16,603 bases of DNA from DASVWH01 sp036389715 (GCA_036389715.1 DASVWH010000119.1:1-16603), one strand, 5' to 3'; shown: positions 1 to 7,086, counted from the first letter of the stretch. Notes: generated from the sequence alone by a model not told the origin. Program-made: numbers and translations.

Positions 1-371
1 ACGGCCGCTTCCCAGAAGGTGATGGGGCGTCCGTCCTCGCGCAGGACGCGCAGCTTGAGCCAGCTTTTGCCGGGCGTCTGCCCGTTCCAGAGCCACTCGA
101 AAATGACGAAGTAGCTCGACCAGATAATAAAGCCCGAGATGATGAGCAGCGCCAGCACCCACTTCGGCGCGGACGCCAGCCCGCCGAAGTCGAGCAGGTT
201 GCCGACGAGCGTGAAGAGAATGATGAGCAGCACAATCGCCAGCGTCTGCAAGGCGTGATCGAAGGCGCAGGCCAGAAAGCGATTGCCGGTCGAAGCCAGC
301 GCAAAGTGCAGCGGGACGCGCTCGGGCGTCTCAATCACTAAAGTCTCTTCGCTGGCGATGGCTGCCGACAT
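1..371 (-). CDS. RDD family membrane protein, C-terminus off the window
   Basis: Only the N-terminal 123 codons are inside the window; the reading frame runs off base 1. After about 20 polar residues comes N-R-F-L-A-C-A-F-D-H, the Arg/Asp-containing first helix typical of RDD proteins. Two hydrophobic helices follow at roughly residues 40-58 and 70-90, and then the conserved segment N-G-Q-T-P-G-K-S-W-L-K-L-R-V. That Q-T-P-G-K motif plus R-V-L-R-E-D-G is the hallmark of the RDD domain. It is an inner-membrane protein of unknown biochemical role; some relatives have been linked to ion transport, which cannot be assigned here. The ATG at 371 lies only 9 nt after the tyrS stop, so it is probably the last visible gene of the tyrS transcript. 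There is no convincing Shine-Dalgarno sequence, so translation may be coupled to tyrS. Confidence 0.85.
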   Translation of the reverse strand, partial: MSAAIASEETLVIETPERVPLHFALASTGNRFLACAFDHALQTLAIVLLIILFTLVGNLLDFGGLASAPKWVLALLIISGFIIWSSYFVIFEWLWNGQTPGKSWLKLRVLREDGRPITFWEAA

Positions 372-380
372 GATGAAAAC

Positions 381-1604
381 CTAGCGTCCGCGAACGCGCA
401 GGAAGCGCCGCTTGCCGACTTGCAGAAGAAGTTCGTCGCCGGTTTCGATGGCGCAGACCTGTCCGCTATTGTTCGTCTGGCGCTCGCCATTAACGCGCAC
501 GCCGCCCTGTTCGATAAGCCGCCTGGCTTCGGCGACCGATGGCGCGAGCCCGGTCGTGACGAGCAGGCGCGGCAGTGCCCAGGGCCCGCCCGCTGTTTCC
601 ACTTCAAACGTCTCGATCTCGTCGGGCGCTTCCTTGCGCCGGAAGACGCGGTTGAATTCATCTTCGGCGGTACGCGCGTCCGCCTCCGAGTGAAAGTCTT
701 TGATGATGCGTCGGGCCAGCTCGACCTTGAGGTCTCGCGGGTTGCGCTCGCCGCTTTCGGCCGCCGCGCGCAATTGCGCAATCTCTGCGGGCCGCAAGTC
801 CGTCAGCAGCTCGTAGTAGCGCCACATCAACTCGTCCGAGATGGACATCACCTTGCCGAACATCTCCTGCGGCGCTTCGCTGATGCCGATGTAATTGCCC
901 AGGGACTTGGACATCTTCTGAACGCCGTCCGTGCCCTCTAAAAGCGGCATGATGACGCAGACCTGCGCCTCCTGCTCGTACTCGCGTTGCAGGTTTCTGC
1001 CGAGCAGCAGGTTGAACTTTTGATCCGTCCCGCCCAGCTCCACGTCCGCACGGAGCGCGACCGAATCGTAAGCCTGCGTCAGCGGGTAGAGCAGCTCGTG
1101 CAGCGCGATGGGGCGCTCTTCCCCGAGCCGCTTCTGGAAATCGTCGCGCTCTAAGATTTGCTTGACCGTGACGTGCGAAGCGAGACGGATGAAGCCCGCC
1201 GCGCCGACCTCGCCCATCCACTCGGAGTTGAAACGAATTTCGGTCTTGTCCGGGTCGAGCAGCTTGAAAATCTGCTGCTTGTAGGTTTCGGCGTTGGCCG
1301 CAATCTCTTCGCGCGTCAATTGCGGGCGCGTTGCGGACTTGCCGGAGGGGTCGCCGATCATGCCCGTGAAATCGCCGATCAGAAAAATAACCGTGTGGCC
1401 CAGCTCCTGAAAGGCGCGCAGCTTGCGAATCACGACCGTGTGGCCCAGATGAATATCGGGCGCGGTCGGGTCCGCGCCGAGCTTGACGCGCAGGGGCTGC
1501 CCCGTCTCGGCAGACTTCCCGAGCTTCGCGCGCAGCTCTTCCTCGCGGATAATCTCCGCGGCCCCTTTGCGCAGGTGCGCCAGCTGTTCGTCAATGGTCA
1601 GCAT
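381..1604 (-). CDS. tyrS: Tyrosyl-tRNA synthetase
   Basis: This class I aminoacyl-tRNA synthetase charges tRNA-Tyr with tyrosine in the cytoplasm. With the ATG at 1604 it has 407 residues, normal for the bacterial TyrZ-like branch. The HIGH-type signature is H-L-G-H (residues 52-55). Tyrosine-pocket segments L-Y-P-L-T-Q-A-Y-D-S (172-181) and E-L-G-G-T-D-Q-K-F-N (189-198) follow, and K-M-S-K-S is at 230-234. A C-terminal S4 RNA-binding domain covers about 343-400 (A-R-R-L-I-E-Q-G-G-V-R-V-N-G). The frame stays open upstream to 1688, but those codons are translated from a 7-bp repeat array (1612-1646) and look unrelated to the family, so I chose the internal ATG. No clear ribosome-binding site precedes it, because the array lies 7 nt upstream. 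Downstream it is tightly followed by the RDD gene; upstream is purN. Confidence 0.96.
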   Translation of the reverse strand: MLTIDEQLAHLRKGAAEIIREEELRAKLGKSAETGQPLRVKLGADPTAPDIHLGHTVVIRKLRAFQELGHTVIFLIGDFTGMIGDPSGKSATRPQLTREEIAANAETYKQQIFKLLDPDKTEIRFNSEWMGEVGAAGFIRLASHVTVKQILERDDFQKRLGEERPIALHELLYPLTQAYDSVALRADVELGGTDQKFNLLLGRNLQREYEQEAQVCVIMPLLEGTDGVQKMSKSLGNYIGISEAPQEMFGKVMSISDELMWRYYELLTDLRPAEIAQLRAAAESGERNPRDLKVELARRIIKDFHSEADARTAEDEFNRVFRRKEAPDEIETFEVETAGGPWALPRLLVTTGLAPSVAEARRLIEQGGVRVNGERQTNNSGQVCAIETGDELLLQVGKRRFLRVRGR

Positions 1605-1611
1605 CACGTTT

Positions 1612-1646
1612 ATCGTAAATCGTAAATCGTCAATCGTAAATAGAAG
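1612..1646. repeat. Single-arm heptamer array upstream of tyrS
   Basis: Five contiguous 7-bp units are seen on the plus strand: ATCGTAA, ATCGTAA, ATCGTCA, ATCGTAA and a diverged ATAGAAG. In the register used for the other arrays this is G-T-(A/C)-A-A-T-C repeated, ending in AATAG. No matching inverted arm is visible in the rest of the tyrS-purN spacer (1647-1698), so it appears to be a lone arm. It starts 7 nt before the tyrS start codon on the opposite strand and so takes the place of a normal ribosome-binding site. It also lengthens the tyrS open frame artificially. Confidence 0.85.
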
Positions 1647-1698
1647 CGCGGAGGCCCTGGAATCTTCCGGCCCATTCGATTGCTTCACGGGCGGGCTC

Positions 1699-2316
1699 TT
1701 ATCCCCGGCGCTGCTGGCCCGTCACGCGCCGCCCTGCCAGCGCATAATCTCCCCGCACGATGCGGCCGACGGCCTCGGGGTAGATGCGATGTTCTTCAAA
1801 GAGGATGCGCTGCGCCAGGGTCTGCTCCGTATCGTCGTCGTAGACGGGGACGACCGCCTGCGCGATGATCGGCCCGCCGTCGAGCGTCTCATCGACGAAG
1901 TGAACGGTGCAGCCGGTCCATTTCACGCCGTACTCAAGGGCCTGCCTTTGCGCGTCGAGGCCGGGGAAGGCTGGCAGCAGGCTCGGATGAATGTTGAGCG
2001 TGCAATGGCGGAACGCTTCGATGAATTCGCGTGAGAGAAGCCGCATGTAACCCGCCAGGCAGACCAGCTCGACCCCGCGGCCGGAAAGCGCGGCGATGAT
2101 TTCGCGGTCGTGCTCGACGCGCGTTCGCCCGCGTCTTTCGATGGCGAGCGTTTCGAGCCCGAGTTCGGCGGCGCGCGCCAGACCGGCCGCGTCACCCCGG
2201 TCGCTGATGACGACACCGATTTCCGCGCCTGGAATCAGCCCGTCGCGGACCGCCCCGGCCAGTGCCAGCATGTTCGAGCCGCGCCCGGAAATCAGGATGC
2301 CTATTCGGTAGGACAT
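1699..2316 (-). CDS. purN: Phosphoribosylglycinamide formyltransferase (GAR transformylase)
   Basis: This enzyme transfers a formyl group from 10-formyl-tetrahydrofolate to GAR, the third step of de novo purine synthesis. The phosphate loop is G-R-G-S-N at residues 11-15. The catalytic triad of the family is present: N108 and H110 in N-I-H-P-S-L-L-P-A-F-P-G, and D146 in D-E-T-L-D-G-G-P-I-I. The 205-residue length is normal for bacterial PurN. The frame is open to 2361, but residues before M-S-Y-R-I-G-I-L derive from the hairpin between purM and purN, so the ATG at 2316 is preferred. The upstream sequence shows only a weak GAG as ribosome-binding site. It lies 72 nt after purM, transcribed in the same direction; the two are very probably co-transcribed. 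Confidence 0.96.
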   Translation of the reverse strand: MSYRIGILISGRGSNMLALAGAVRDGLIPGAEIGVVISDRGDAAGLARAAELGLETLAIERRGRTRVEHDREIIAALSGRGVELVCLAGYMRLLSREFIEAFRHCTLNIHPSLLPAFPGLDAQRQALEYGVKWTGCTVHFVDETLDGGPIIAQAVVPVYDDDTEQTLAQRILFEEHRIYPEAVGRIVRGDYALAGRRVTGQQRRG

Positions 2317-2333
2317 GCGCTCAAGGTCTCGCA

Positions 2334-2382
2334 GCCCGGCGTTCAAGCATCGTCCTGGCACTGCCGGGCTTGAACGCCGGGC
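2334..2382. repeat. Perfect 15-bp inverted repeat (hairpin) in the purM-purN spacer
   Basis: The left arm 2334-2348 (GCCCGGCGTTCAAGC) is an exact reverse complement of 2368-2382 and encloses a 19-nt loop. The stem is GC-rich, begins 6 nt after the purM stop and ends 17 nt before the purN start on the minus strand. There is no following T-tract, so it is not a standard intrinsic terminator. It could stabilise or separate the purM mRNA, modulate purN translation, or be a REP-like dispersed palindrome; the sequence does not decide. Confidence 0.75.
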
Positions 2383-2388
2383 CTCGAA

Positions 2389-3423
2389 CTAATTGATGAC
2401 TACTTCGCCGCCGCCTTCGGTCACGCGACCGATTTCATAGCAAGGCTCGCCGCGCTCCTGCAAATGAGCCTTGATTGATTCCGCATCGCCCGGGGCGCAG
2501 ATGACGACCATCCCGACGCCCATGTTGAAGGTGCGGTACATCTCCGCCCGGGCGATATTGCCCAGTTCCTGCATGGCCCGGAAGATGGGCAGCACGGGCC
2601 AGGAGCCGGACGCAATCTCGACGCTCGTGCCCGCGGGCAGAATACGCGGAATGTTTTCCGTCAACCCGCCGCCGGTGATGTGCGCCAGCCCCTTGATGAG
2701 ATTCGAGTCGAGCAGTCCTTCGAGCGCGTGCAGGTAGCTCGGGTGCGGTGCGAGGAGCGCCGCGCCGACCGTCGAGCCGAGCGCCTCCAGGTGCGTCTCC
2801 GCGCCATACCCTGCGACCTCGAAGAAGAGCTTGCGGGCCAGCGAATAACCATTGGTGTGCAGACCGACGGAGGGGAGCCCGAGCACGCGGTCGCCCGGCG
2901 CGATGCGCTTGCCGTCTATCACCTTCGGGCGGTCAACGATGCCGACGATGAAGCCCGCGATATCGTATTCGCCCTCGGCGTAGAAGCCGGGCATCTCGGC
3001 CGTCTCGCCGCCGAGCAGCACGCACCTGTTCTCGCTGCACCCGGTCGCCACGCCCTCGACGATTGACGCGATGGTCTCAGGCGATAGCTTGCCGGTCGCG
3101 ATGTAGTCGAGAAAGAAGAGCGGGCGCGCGCCCTGGACCAGAATATCGTCCACGCAGTGATTGACCAGGTCGCGCCCGACGGTGTGATGCGTGTTGGTCG
3201 CAAAGGCCACCTTGAGCTTCGTCCCGACGCCGTCGGCCGAAGCGACCAGGACGGGCTCCTTCAGGCCGGGAAAGGCGGCGTCGAACATCCCGCCGAAGCT
3301 GCCGATCTCGGAGAGAGTCCTGCTGTTGAAGGTCGCGCGCGCCAGCCGCTTGATCTTTTCCGTCGCGACGTTGGCCGCATCAATATCAACACCCGCATCG
3401 CGGTAACCTATGGATGGATTCAT
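2389..3423 (-). CDS. purM: Phosphoribosylformylglycinamidine cyclo-ligase (AIR synthetase)
   Basis: PurM closes the imidazole ring, converting FGAM to AIR with ATP in the fifth step of purine synthesis. The 344 residues match the family length closely. Landmarks are the N-terminal Y-R-D-A-G-V-D-I-D (7-15), D-G-V-G-T-K-L-K (64-71), the nucleotide-site segment H-C-V-D-D-I-L-V-Q-G-A (89-99), G-G-E-T-A-E-M-P-G (138-146), and later H-T-N-G-Y-S-L-A-R and H-I-T-G-G-G-L-T-E-N-I-P-R. The ATG at 3423 fits the family start (Y-(R/K)-D-A-G-V-D-I-D). A GAGG lies only 2 nt before it, which is close for a ribosome-binding site. The whole upstream spacer to the MBL gene is a heptamer-repeat element, whose outer end lies 7 nt from the start codon. 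Confidence 0.97.
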   Translation of the reverse strand: MNPSIGYRDAGVDIDAANVATEKIKRLARATFNSRTLSEIGSFGGMFDAAFPGLKEPVLVASADGVGTKLKVAFATNTHHTVGRDLVNHCVDDILVQGARPLFFLDYIATGKLSPETIASIVEGVATGCSENRCVLLGGETAEMPGFYAEGEYDIAGFIVGIVDRPKVIDGKRIAPGDRVLGLPSVGLHTNGYSLARKLFFEVAGYGAETHLEALGSTVGAALLAPHPSYLHALEGLLDSNLIKGLAHITGGGLTENIPRILPAGTSVEIASGSWPVLPIFRAMQELGNIARAEMYRTFNMGVGMVVICAPGDAESIKAHLQERGEPCYEIGRVTEGGGEVVIN

Positions 3424-3430
3424 GGCCTCA

Positions 3431-3514
3431 GATAGTAAATGCTAAATGGTAAATGGTAAATCGTGAATAGACGAAGGGCTTTCAGCTATTGACGATTGAC
3501 CATTTACTATCTAC
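3431..3514. repeat. Inverted heptamer-repeat element filling the spacer upstream of purM
   Basis: The left arm (3431-3470) is GATA then GTAAATG, CTAAATG, GTAAATG, GTAAATC and GTGAATA plus G. The right arm (3486-3511), read as reverse complement, is GATA, GTAAATG, GTCAATC and GTCAATA plus G. If two heptamers are removed from the left arm, the arms match at 24 of 26 positions. A 15-nt centre (3471-3485) separates them, and one diverged unit continues on the right to 3514. The right arm enters the 3' end of the MBL gene and holds its stop codon (3507-3509). The gene spacing (3424-3506) is essentially all repeat. Confidence 0.88.
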
Positions 3515-4703
3515 CTTTCGCGGCCTTCTCTTTAGGCGGCCGGGGCGGGGGGCCAAAGTCGCCGTAAGAGATGAAGCCCGAGCGCGAAGAGTCGTCCTTC
3601 TGCGCTTCGCGGCCCGCCCAGAGGTCGGCCTTGGTCTCTTTGCCCGCCCTGATTTCGTAGAGCTTTCCGTCCTTCAACTGCCCGGTCGTCGTGATGGTTA
3701 TCTCGCCCTGCAAATCCGTGCGATAGATGTTGCCGACGCCCGCCGCTTTAAGGCGCTCCATGACGCCCTGCGACGGGTGGCCGTAGCGATTGAACTCCCC
3801 GGCCGAGATGATTGCGGCCTTGGGTTGAACACGCTTGAGGAACTCTTCCGAGGTGGCATACTTCGACCCGTGATGGGCCACTTTGAGGACCGCCGCGCCG
3901 AGGTTGACATCCTTGGCGACCAGGCGTCCCTCCGAGACCTCTTCGGCGTCGCCCGGCAGCAGCATGGAGAAATCGCCGTAGTCGAGCCGCAAGATAATCG
4001 AGTTGGCGTTCTGCTCATTGCCGCCCCGCGACGAAATCAACTGCTCTCTGGTAAAGAGCGGCTGCGTCGGCCCGAGGACGGTCAGAATCACTCCGCCGCC
4101 GAGATCATATTTCTGGTCCGGCTCGGCCCTCTTGAACTCGGCCCCGGCCTGCTCGGCGCCTCCCTTGAAATCGTTGTAAGCCTTGACGGTCGGCAGCTCC
4201 ACGCTCTTGCCTGCGGGCCTGGCCCCCCGTCCCTTGCCCGCTGCCGCCTGCTGATTCTTGCCCGGCTGTTTTTTAGGGTCGGCGGGCTGGCTCGACTGTT
4301 CCTCGACGCCCGGCGGCGGGAAATCGTTATGCAATACCGTGACGACCTTGACGGCTCCGAAGACGGCGGGCGCGCCGCCGATGTGGTCCGGGTGTGAGTG
4401 TGTGGCGATGAAGTAATCAACCTGCTTGACGCCGTAGCGATTGAGCGCGTCAACGACCGCCTTGCCGCCCTTCGCATCGCCCGCGTCAATGAGTGCCACT
4501 TTGCCTTCGGGCGAGATGATGAGAATCGAATCGCCCTGGCCCACGTCGAGGACGTGCAGTTGCAGCTCCTTGCCGGAGGGCGGCGGCGTGTCCCTGCGCT
4601 TGAGCCAGGGCAGGCCGAACTTGTAGCCGACGAAGCCGACCGCGCCGAGAATGACTGCTAAGACGGCGACCGCGCATCCGCACCCGCCCTTGGTTCTGGC
4701 CAC
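3507..4703 (-). CDS. Membrane-anchored ComEC/Rec2-type MBL-fold hydrolase (paralogue 1)
   Basis: The 398-residue protein has one N-terminal hydrophobic helix (about 10-30) and then a metallo-beta-lactamase domain of the ComEC C-terminal type. It opens with L-H-V-L-D-V-G-Q-G-D-S-I-L-I and carries the metal motif H-S-H-P-D-H (102-107), P-G-D-A-E (250-254), H-H-G-S (277-280) and Y-G-H-P-S (307-311). The ComEC competence membrane domain is missing, so this is a stand-alone anchored hydrolase, probably a nuclease or phosphodiesterase; the substrate is unknown. A Pro/Gln/Gly/Lys-rich low-complexity insert (about 131-172) is absent from its paralogue. The tail after about 365 is polar and proline-rich. 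The start is a GTG preceded by AGAGG at 4713-4717 with a 9-nt spacer. The stop lies inside a repeat array. It is followed by purM and preceded by DUF3006. Confidence 0.88.
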   Translation of the reverse strand: MARTKGGCGCAVAVLAVILGAVGFVGYKFGLPWLKRRDTPPPSGKELQLHVLDVGQGDSILIISPEGKVALIDAGDAKGGKAVVDALNRYGVKQVDYFIATHSHPDHIGGAPAVFGAVKVVTVLHNDFPPPGVEEQSSQPADPKKQPGKNQQAAAGKGRGARPAGKSVELPTVKAYNDFKGGAEQAGAEFKRAEPDQKYDLGGGVILTVLGPTQPLFTREQLISSRGGNEQNANSIILRLDYGDFSMLLPGDAEEVSEGRLVAKDVNLGAAVLKVAHHGSKYATSEEFLKRVQPKAAIISAGEFNRYGHPSQGVMERLKAAGVGNIYRTDLQGEITITTTGQLKDGKLYEIRAGKETKADLWAGREAQKDDSSRSGFISYGDFGPPPRPPKEKAAKGR

Positions 4704-4758
4704 TGATGATTACCTCTTTGAGCTTGTAAGATGGTTGCGCACACGCGTACCGCGGAAA

Positions 4759-5070
4759 TCAGAGCTTGAAATCCTTTTGACCTTCGGTCCCGCTCTGCTC
4801 GGCGAGTTTCTCCTGGAGCTTTTTGACGCGCTCCCTGGCCGCGTCGCGCGATTCTCTGTCGAGCGTGATGGTGATCTTCAGGTGGTCGCCGTCGTCGGCT
4901 CCCTCGGGCAGGAGCGCGAGCGGCAGTTCAACCTGCGTCTTCTCGTCGTCGTTGACTAAAAGCACGGCCATCGCGCCATCCTCTATCCGGTCTATGGCCG
5001 CATGTAACTGCCTCGAAGCCGCGCTCCTTTGTTTATTCCCGGCCTCATGCTTATCCCCGGCATCAGACAT
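4759..5070 (-). CDS. DUF3006 domain small protein
   Basis: The recognised segment is A-A-I-D-R-I-E-D-G-A-M-A-V-L-L-V through P-L-A-L-L-P-E-G-A-D-D-G-D-H-L, the core of DUF3006, a small beta-rich domain often encoded beside ComEC-like MBL hydrolases. The C-terminus (about 70-100) is a charged helix. No enzymatic motif is visible; a partner role for the neighbouring hydrolases is inferred from context. An in-frame GTG at 5109 would overlap the upstream MBL stop (GTGA) and give 116 residues. However, GGAGGG followed by GAAAAAAGCG-type spacing directly precedes the ATG at 5070, so I prefer 103 residues. It sits between the two MBL paralogues, in one apparent operon. Confidence 0.8.
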   Translation of the reverse strand: MSDAGDKHEAGNKQRSAASRQLHAAIDRIEDGAMAVLLVNDDEKTQVELPLALLPEGADDGDHLKITITLDRESRDAARERVKKLQEKLAEQSGTEGQKDFKL

Positions 5071-5105
5071 CGCTTTTTTCCCTCCGGCGTTCCCGCCCGC
5101 TTTGC

Positions 5106-6176
5106 TCACCTGCCGCTGGCCGCTTTGCTCGACCGCCCGCCGCCGCTGCTCTCCGGGTCGGAGAACTCGGCGCTCTCCCGCGGCGGCGTGCGCCCGACCC
5201 AGAGGTCGCCCGTCGCGGTTCTTTCGGTCTTAATCTCGTAGCCCTGCCCGCGCGACGTGATGGTTATCTCGCCCTCCAAATCGGTCCGGTAGAGCCTGAC
5301 GCCGAGCGCCTTCAAGCGGTCCAGCGCATCCTGGCTCGGATGCCCGTAGCGATTTTCGGGGCCGTCCGAGATGATGGCCGCCTCGAACCTGCCCTGGCGG
5401 AGAAACTTTTCCGAGGACGCGTACCTTGAGCCGTGATGCCCGACCTTCAATACCTTGGCCTTGAGGTTCGCGCCCGCTTCCATCATCCGCGCTTCGGTCT
5501 CGGCTTCGGCATCCCCGGTCAGGAGCATCGAAAAGTCGCCGTAGTCGAGCCGGGTCACGACCGAGTTGGCATTGGGCTCGTTGGCCCCGGAGCGCAACTG
5601 GCTCTTGGTGAAGAAGGGTGGAATCGGAGCCAGCACGGAGAGCGTCGCGTTGCCGCCGAGATCGAATTTCTGTCCGGGCGAGGCCGCCACGTATTGCGCG
5701 CCGGTCTTCCTAATCTCTTCTAGGAAATCCTCGTAGTTGCGCGTGTTGTTGGGAACGCGGCTGTCGAGCACGGTCGTCACCCTGGTGGCGCGCATGACCT
5801 CGTCGGCGCCGCCGATGTGGTCCGCGTGCGCGTGCGTCGCAACCATCAGGTCTATCTGCTTGACGCCGTAACGCTTCATCGCATCAATCACGACCTTGCC
5901 GCTGCCCGGCCCGCCCGCGTCCACCAGCACGCTCTTGCCGCCGGGCGCGATGATGAGAATCGAATCGGCCTGGCCGACGTTGAGGACGTGCACCTGTAGC
6001 TCTTTGCCGGAAGGAGGCGGCGCGGCCTCTTTCGGTTTCCAGAGATAACGAATCAGAAAGAGGCCGCCGATGACGACCGCAATCAAGAGCAGCGCCAGCC
6101 CGACCATCACTCGCCGCCCGCTTTGTGCCAGCACAGCCCCCTCGGCCGCAGAGCGCAGCCCTTCTTCATGGTTCAT
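5106..6176 (-). CDS. Membrane-anchored ComEC/Rec2-type MBL-fold hydrolase (paralogue 2)
   Basis: The 356-residue protein has a polar N-terminus (1-22), a transmembrane helix at about 23-44 flanked by R-R and R-Y-L-W-K-P-K, and then an MBL domain. Motifs are V-L-N-V-G-Q-A-D-S-I-L-I (64-75), H-A-H-A-D-H (115-120), L-T-G-D-A-E (219-224), G-H-H-G-S (246-250) and Y-G-H-P-S (277-281). It aligns throughout with the downstream paralogue, including the P-P-P-S-G-K-E-L linker after the TM helix, the T-D-L-x-G-E-I-T-I-T strand, D-L-W-x-G-R, and even a K-A-A-x-G-R end. This suggests local gene duplication. It lacks the low-complexity insert of paralogue 1. The start ATG has an AAGGGA-type site about 9 nt upstream. 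Topology (catalytic domain outside or inside) is not determined by the sequence; substrate unknown. Confidence 0.88.
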   Translation of the reverse strand: MNHEEGLRSAAEGAVLAQSGRRVMVGLALLLIAVVIGGLFLIRYLWKPKEAAPPPSGKELQVHVLNVGQADSILIIAPGGKSVLVDAGGPGSGKVVIDAMKRYGVKQIDLMVATHAHADHIGGADEVMRATRVTTVLDSRVPNNTRNYEDFLEEIRKTGAQYVAASPGQKFDLGGNATLSVLAPIPPFFTKSQLRSGANEPNANSVVTRLDYGDFSMLLTGDAEAETEARMMEAGANLKAKVLKVGHHGSRYASSEKFLRQGRFEAAIISDGPENRYGHPSQDALDRLKALGVRLYRTDLEGEITITSRGQGYEIKTERTATGDLWVGRTPPRESAEFSDPESSGGGRSSKAASGR

Positions 6177-6252
6177 TGCCTGACTTCCCTTGTCCGCTTC
6201 CGGCGCGCTCCGCTTTCGCGCCCGAAGCTCTCGTCAACAGTCTGCCGTTCCG

Positions 6253-7086
6253 CTAACGGTAGATTGATTGATAGATTTTATCCGTCCTGAGCACTCTCTT
6301 AATCTTGGCCCTCATCTGCGACTTATCGCGCAGCTTATACGTTCTATCATAAAAGTCCCATGCCTGCTGCTCCTTGCCCGCGTAGACGTAATCGAGGACG
6401 ACCTGCAAGACCGGCGCGAGATACTCTCCGGCCGTGTCCGGGTCCGACGGGTCCGTCCGCGCGTTGACCTCTTCCGCTTCCCTGATGTCTTTGCCGACAT
6501 CCCGCAGGAGGTACGTGGAGAAGAGGCGATTGGCCGGGACGTACCACCTGGCCCTGCGGTCATACTTGAAGACGACGGTGGGGAAGGGCGAGTTGGCGTG
6601 GGCCAGCCGGTCAAAGTAGTCGAAGGACATCACGGAGAGCGTCAACTCGTAAACGCCGTCGCCGTCTATGTCCAGCGGGTTCAACTGGTTACCGACCGAG
6701 CCGGTCGAGTACCGGCCGCCGTCGAAGAGCGGCCTGAGCCGTGGCGACAGCTCGTATATCCAGTATTGCAGGCAGCAATGAGCGCCGCCCGAATACTGCT
6801 CTATGAGAAGCTGTCTGCTCTCGCCGCCGAGAAACGAGAAGAGCCCGAAGCGCGTCGAGTCTTCGCCCGACCCGCCCCTGAAAGAGGCGAGCACGCGCCT
6901 GCCCCTCCTGATCGTCGCGGACGTTTCGCTGGTCTCCCGGTCGAAGGAGCGCGTCACGTCGTAGCCGTTATAGGTCAGCCGCTCGCCCTTCGTGAAAACA
7001 GCTTCGAGGTCCTGGGCCGGGACGGGCAGGGCCGACAGGAGGTTGAGCAGGAGTGCGGTCGCAATCAGGCGCAGCTTCATAGTCAT
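6253..7086 (-). CDS. Secreted hypothetical protein with SGGAHCC and DxDGDG motifs
   Basis: I do not recognise a named family. The 277-residue product begins with a classic Sec signal peptide (hydrophobic A-L-L-L-N-L-L-S-A-L, then P-V-P-A-Q with likely cleavage near residue 24 or 25). It is therefore periplasmic or extracellular. The central part has E-Q-Y-S-G-G-A-H-C-C (97-105) with a vicinal cysteine pair, and D-I-D-G-D-G-V-Y-E-L (139-148), which resembles a calcium-binding loop as in integrin/VCBS-type repeats. The C-terminal part is helical and basic (K-L-R-D-K-S-Q-M-R-A-K-I-K-R). Two starts are possible, ATG at 7086 or 7080 (M-T-M-K-L); both lack a strong ribosome-binding site. It is 123 nt downstream of purF and 76 nt upstream of the MBL gene, on the same strand. 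Confidence 0.75.
   Translation of the reverse strand: MTMKLRLIATALLLNLLSALPVPAQDLEAVFTKGERLTYNGYDVTRSFDRETSETSATIRRGRRVLASFRGGSGEDSTRFGLFSFLGGESRQLLIEQYSGGAHCCLQYWIYELSPRLRPLFDGGRYSTGSVGNQLNPLDIDGDGVYELTLSVMSFDYFDRLAHANSPFPTVVFKYDRRARWYVPANRLFSTYLLRDVGKDIREAEEVNARTDPSDPDTAGEYLAPVLQVVLDYVYAGKEQQAWDFYDRTYKLRDKSQMRAKIKRVLRTDKIYQSIYR

Noticed and set aside
1612..1646. CRISPR-like repeat arrays in the spacers
   Set aside because: Units are 7 bp, contiguous and without spacers; no cas genes are present. They are tandem heptamers, not CRISPR.
3489..4397. Plus-strand open frame of 302 codons opposite MBL paralogue 1
   Set aside because: The opposite strand encodes a complete MBL hydrolase with a paralogue next door, so this frame is a codon-bias shadow.
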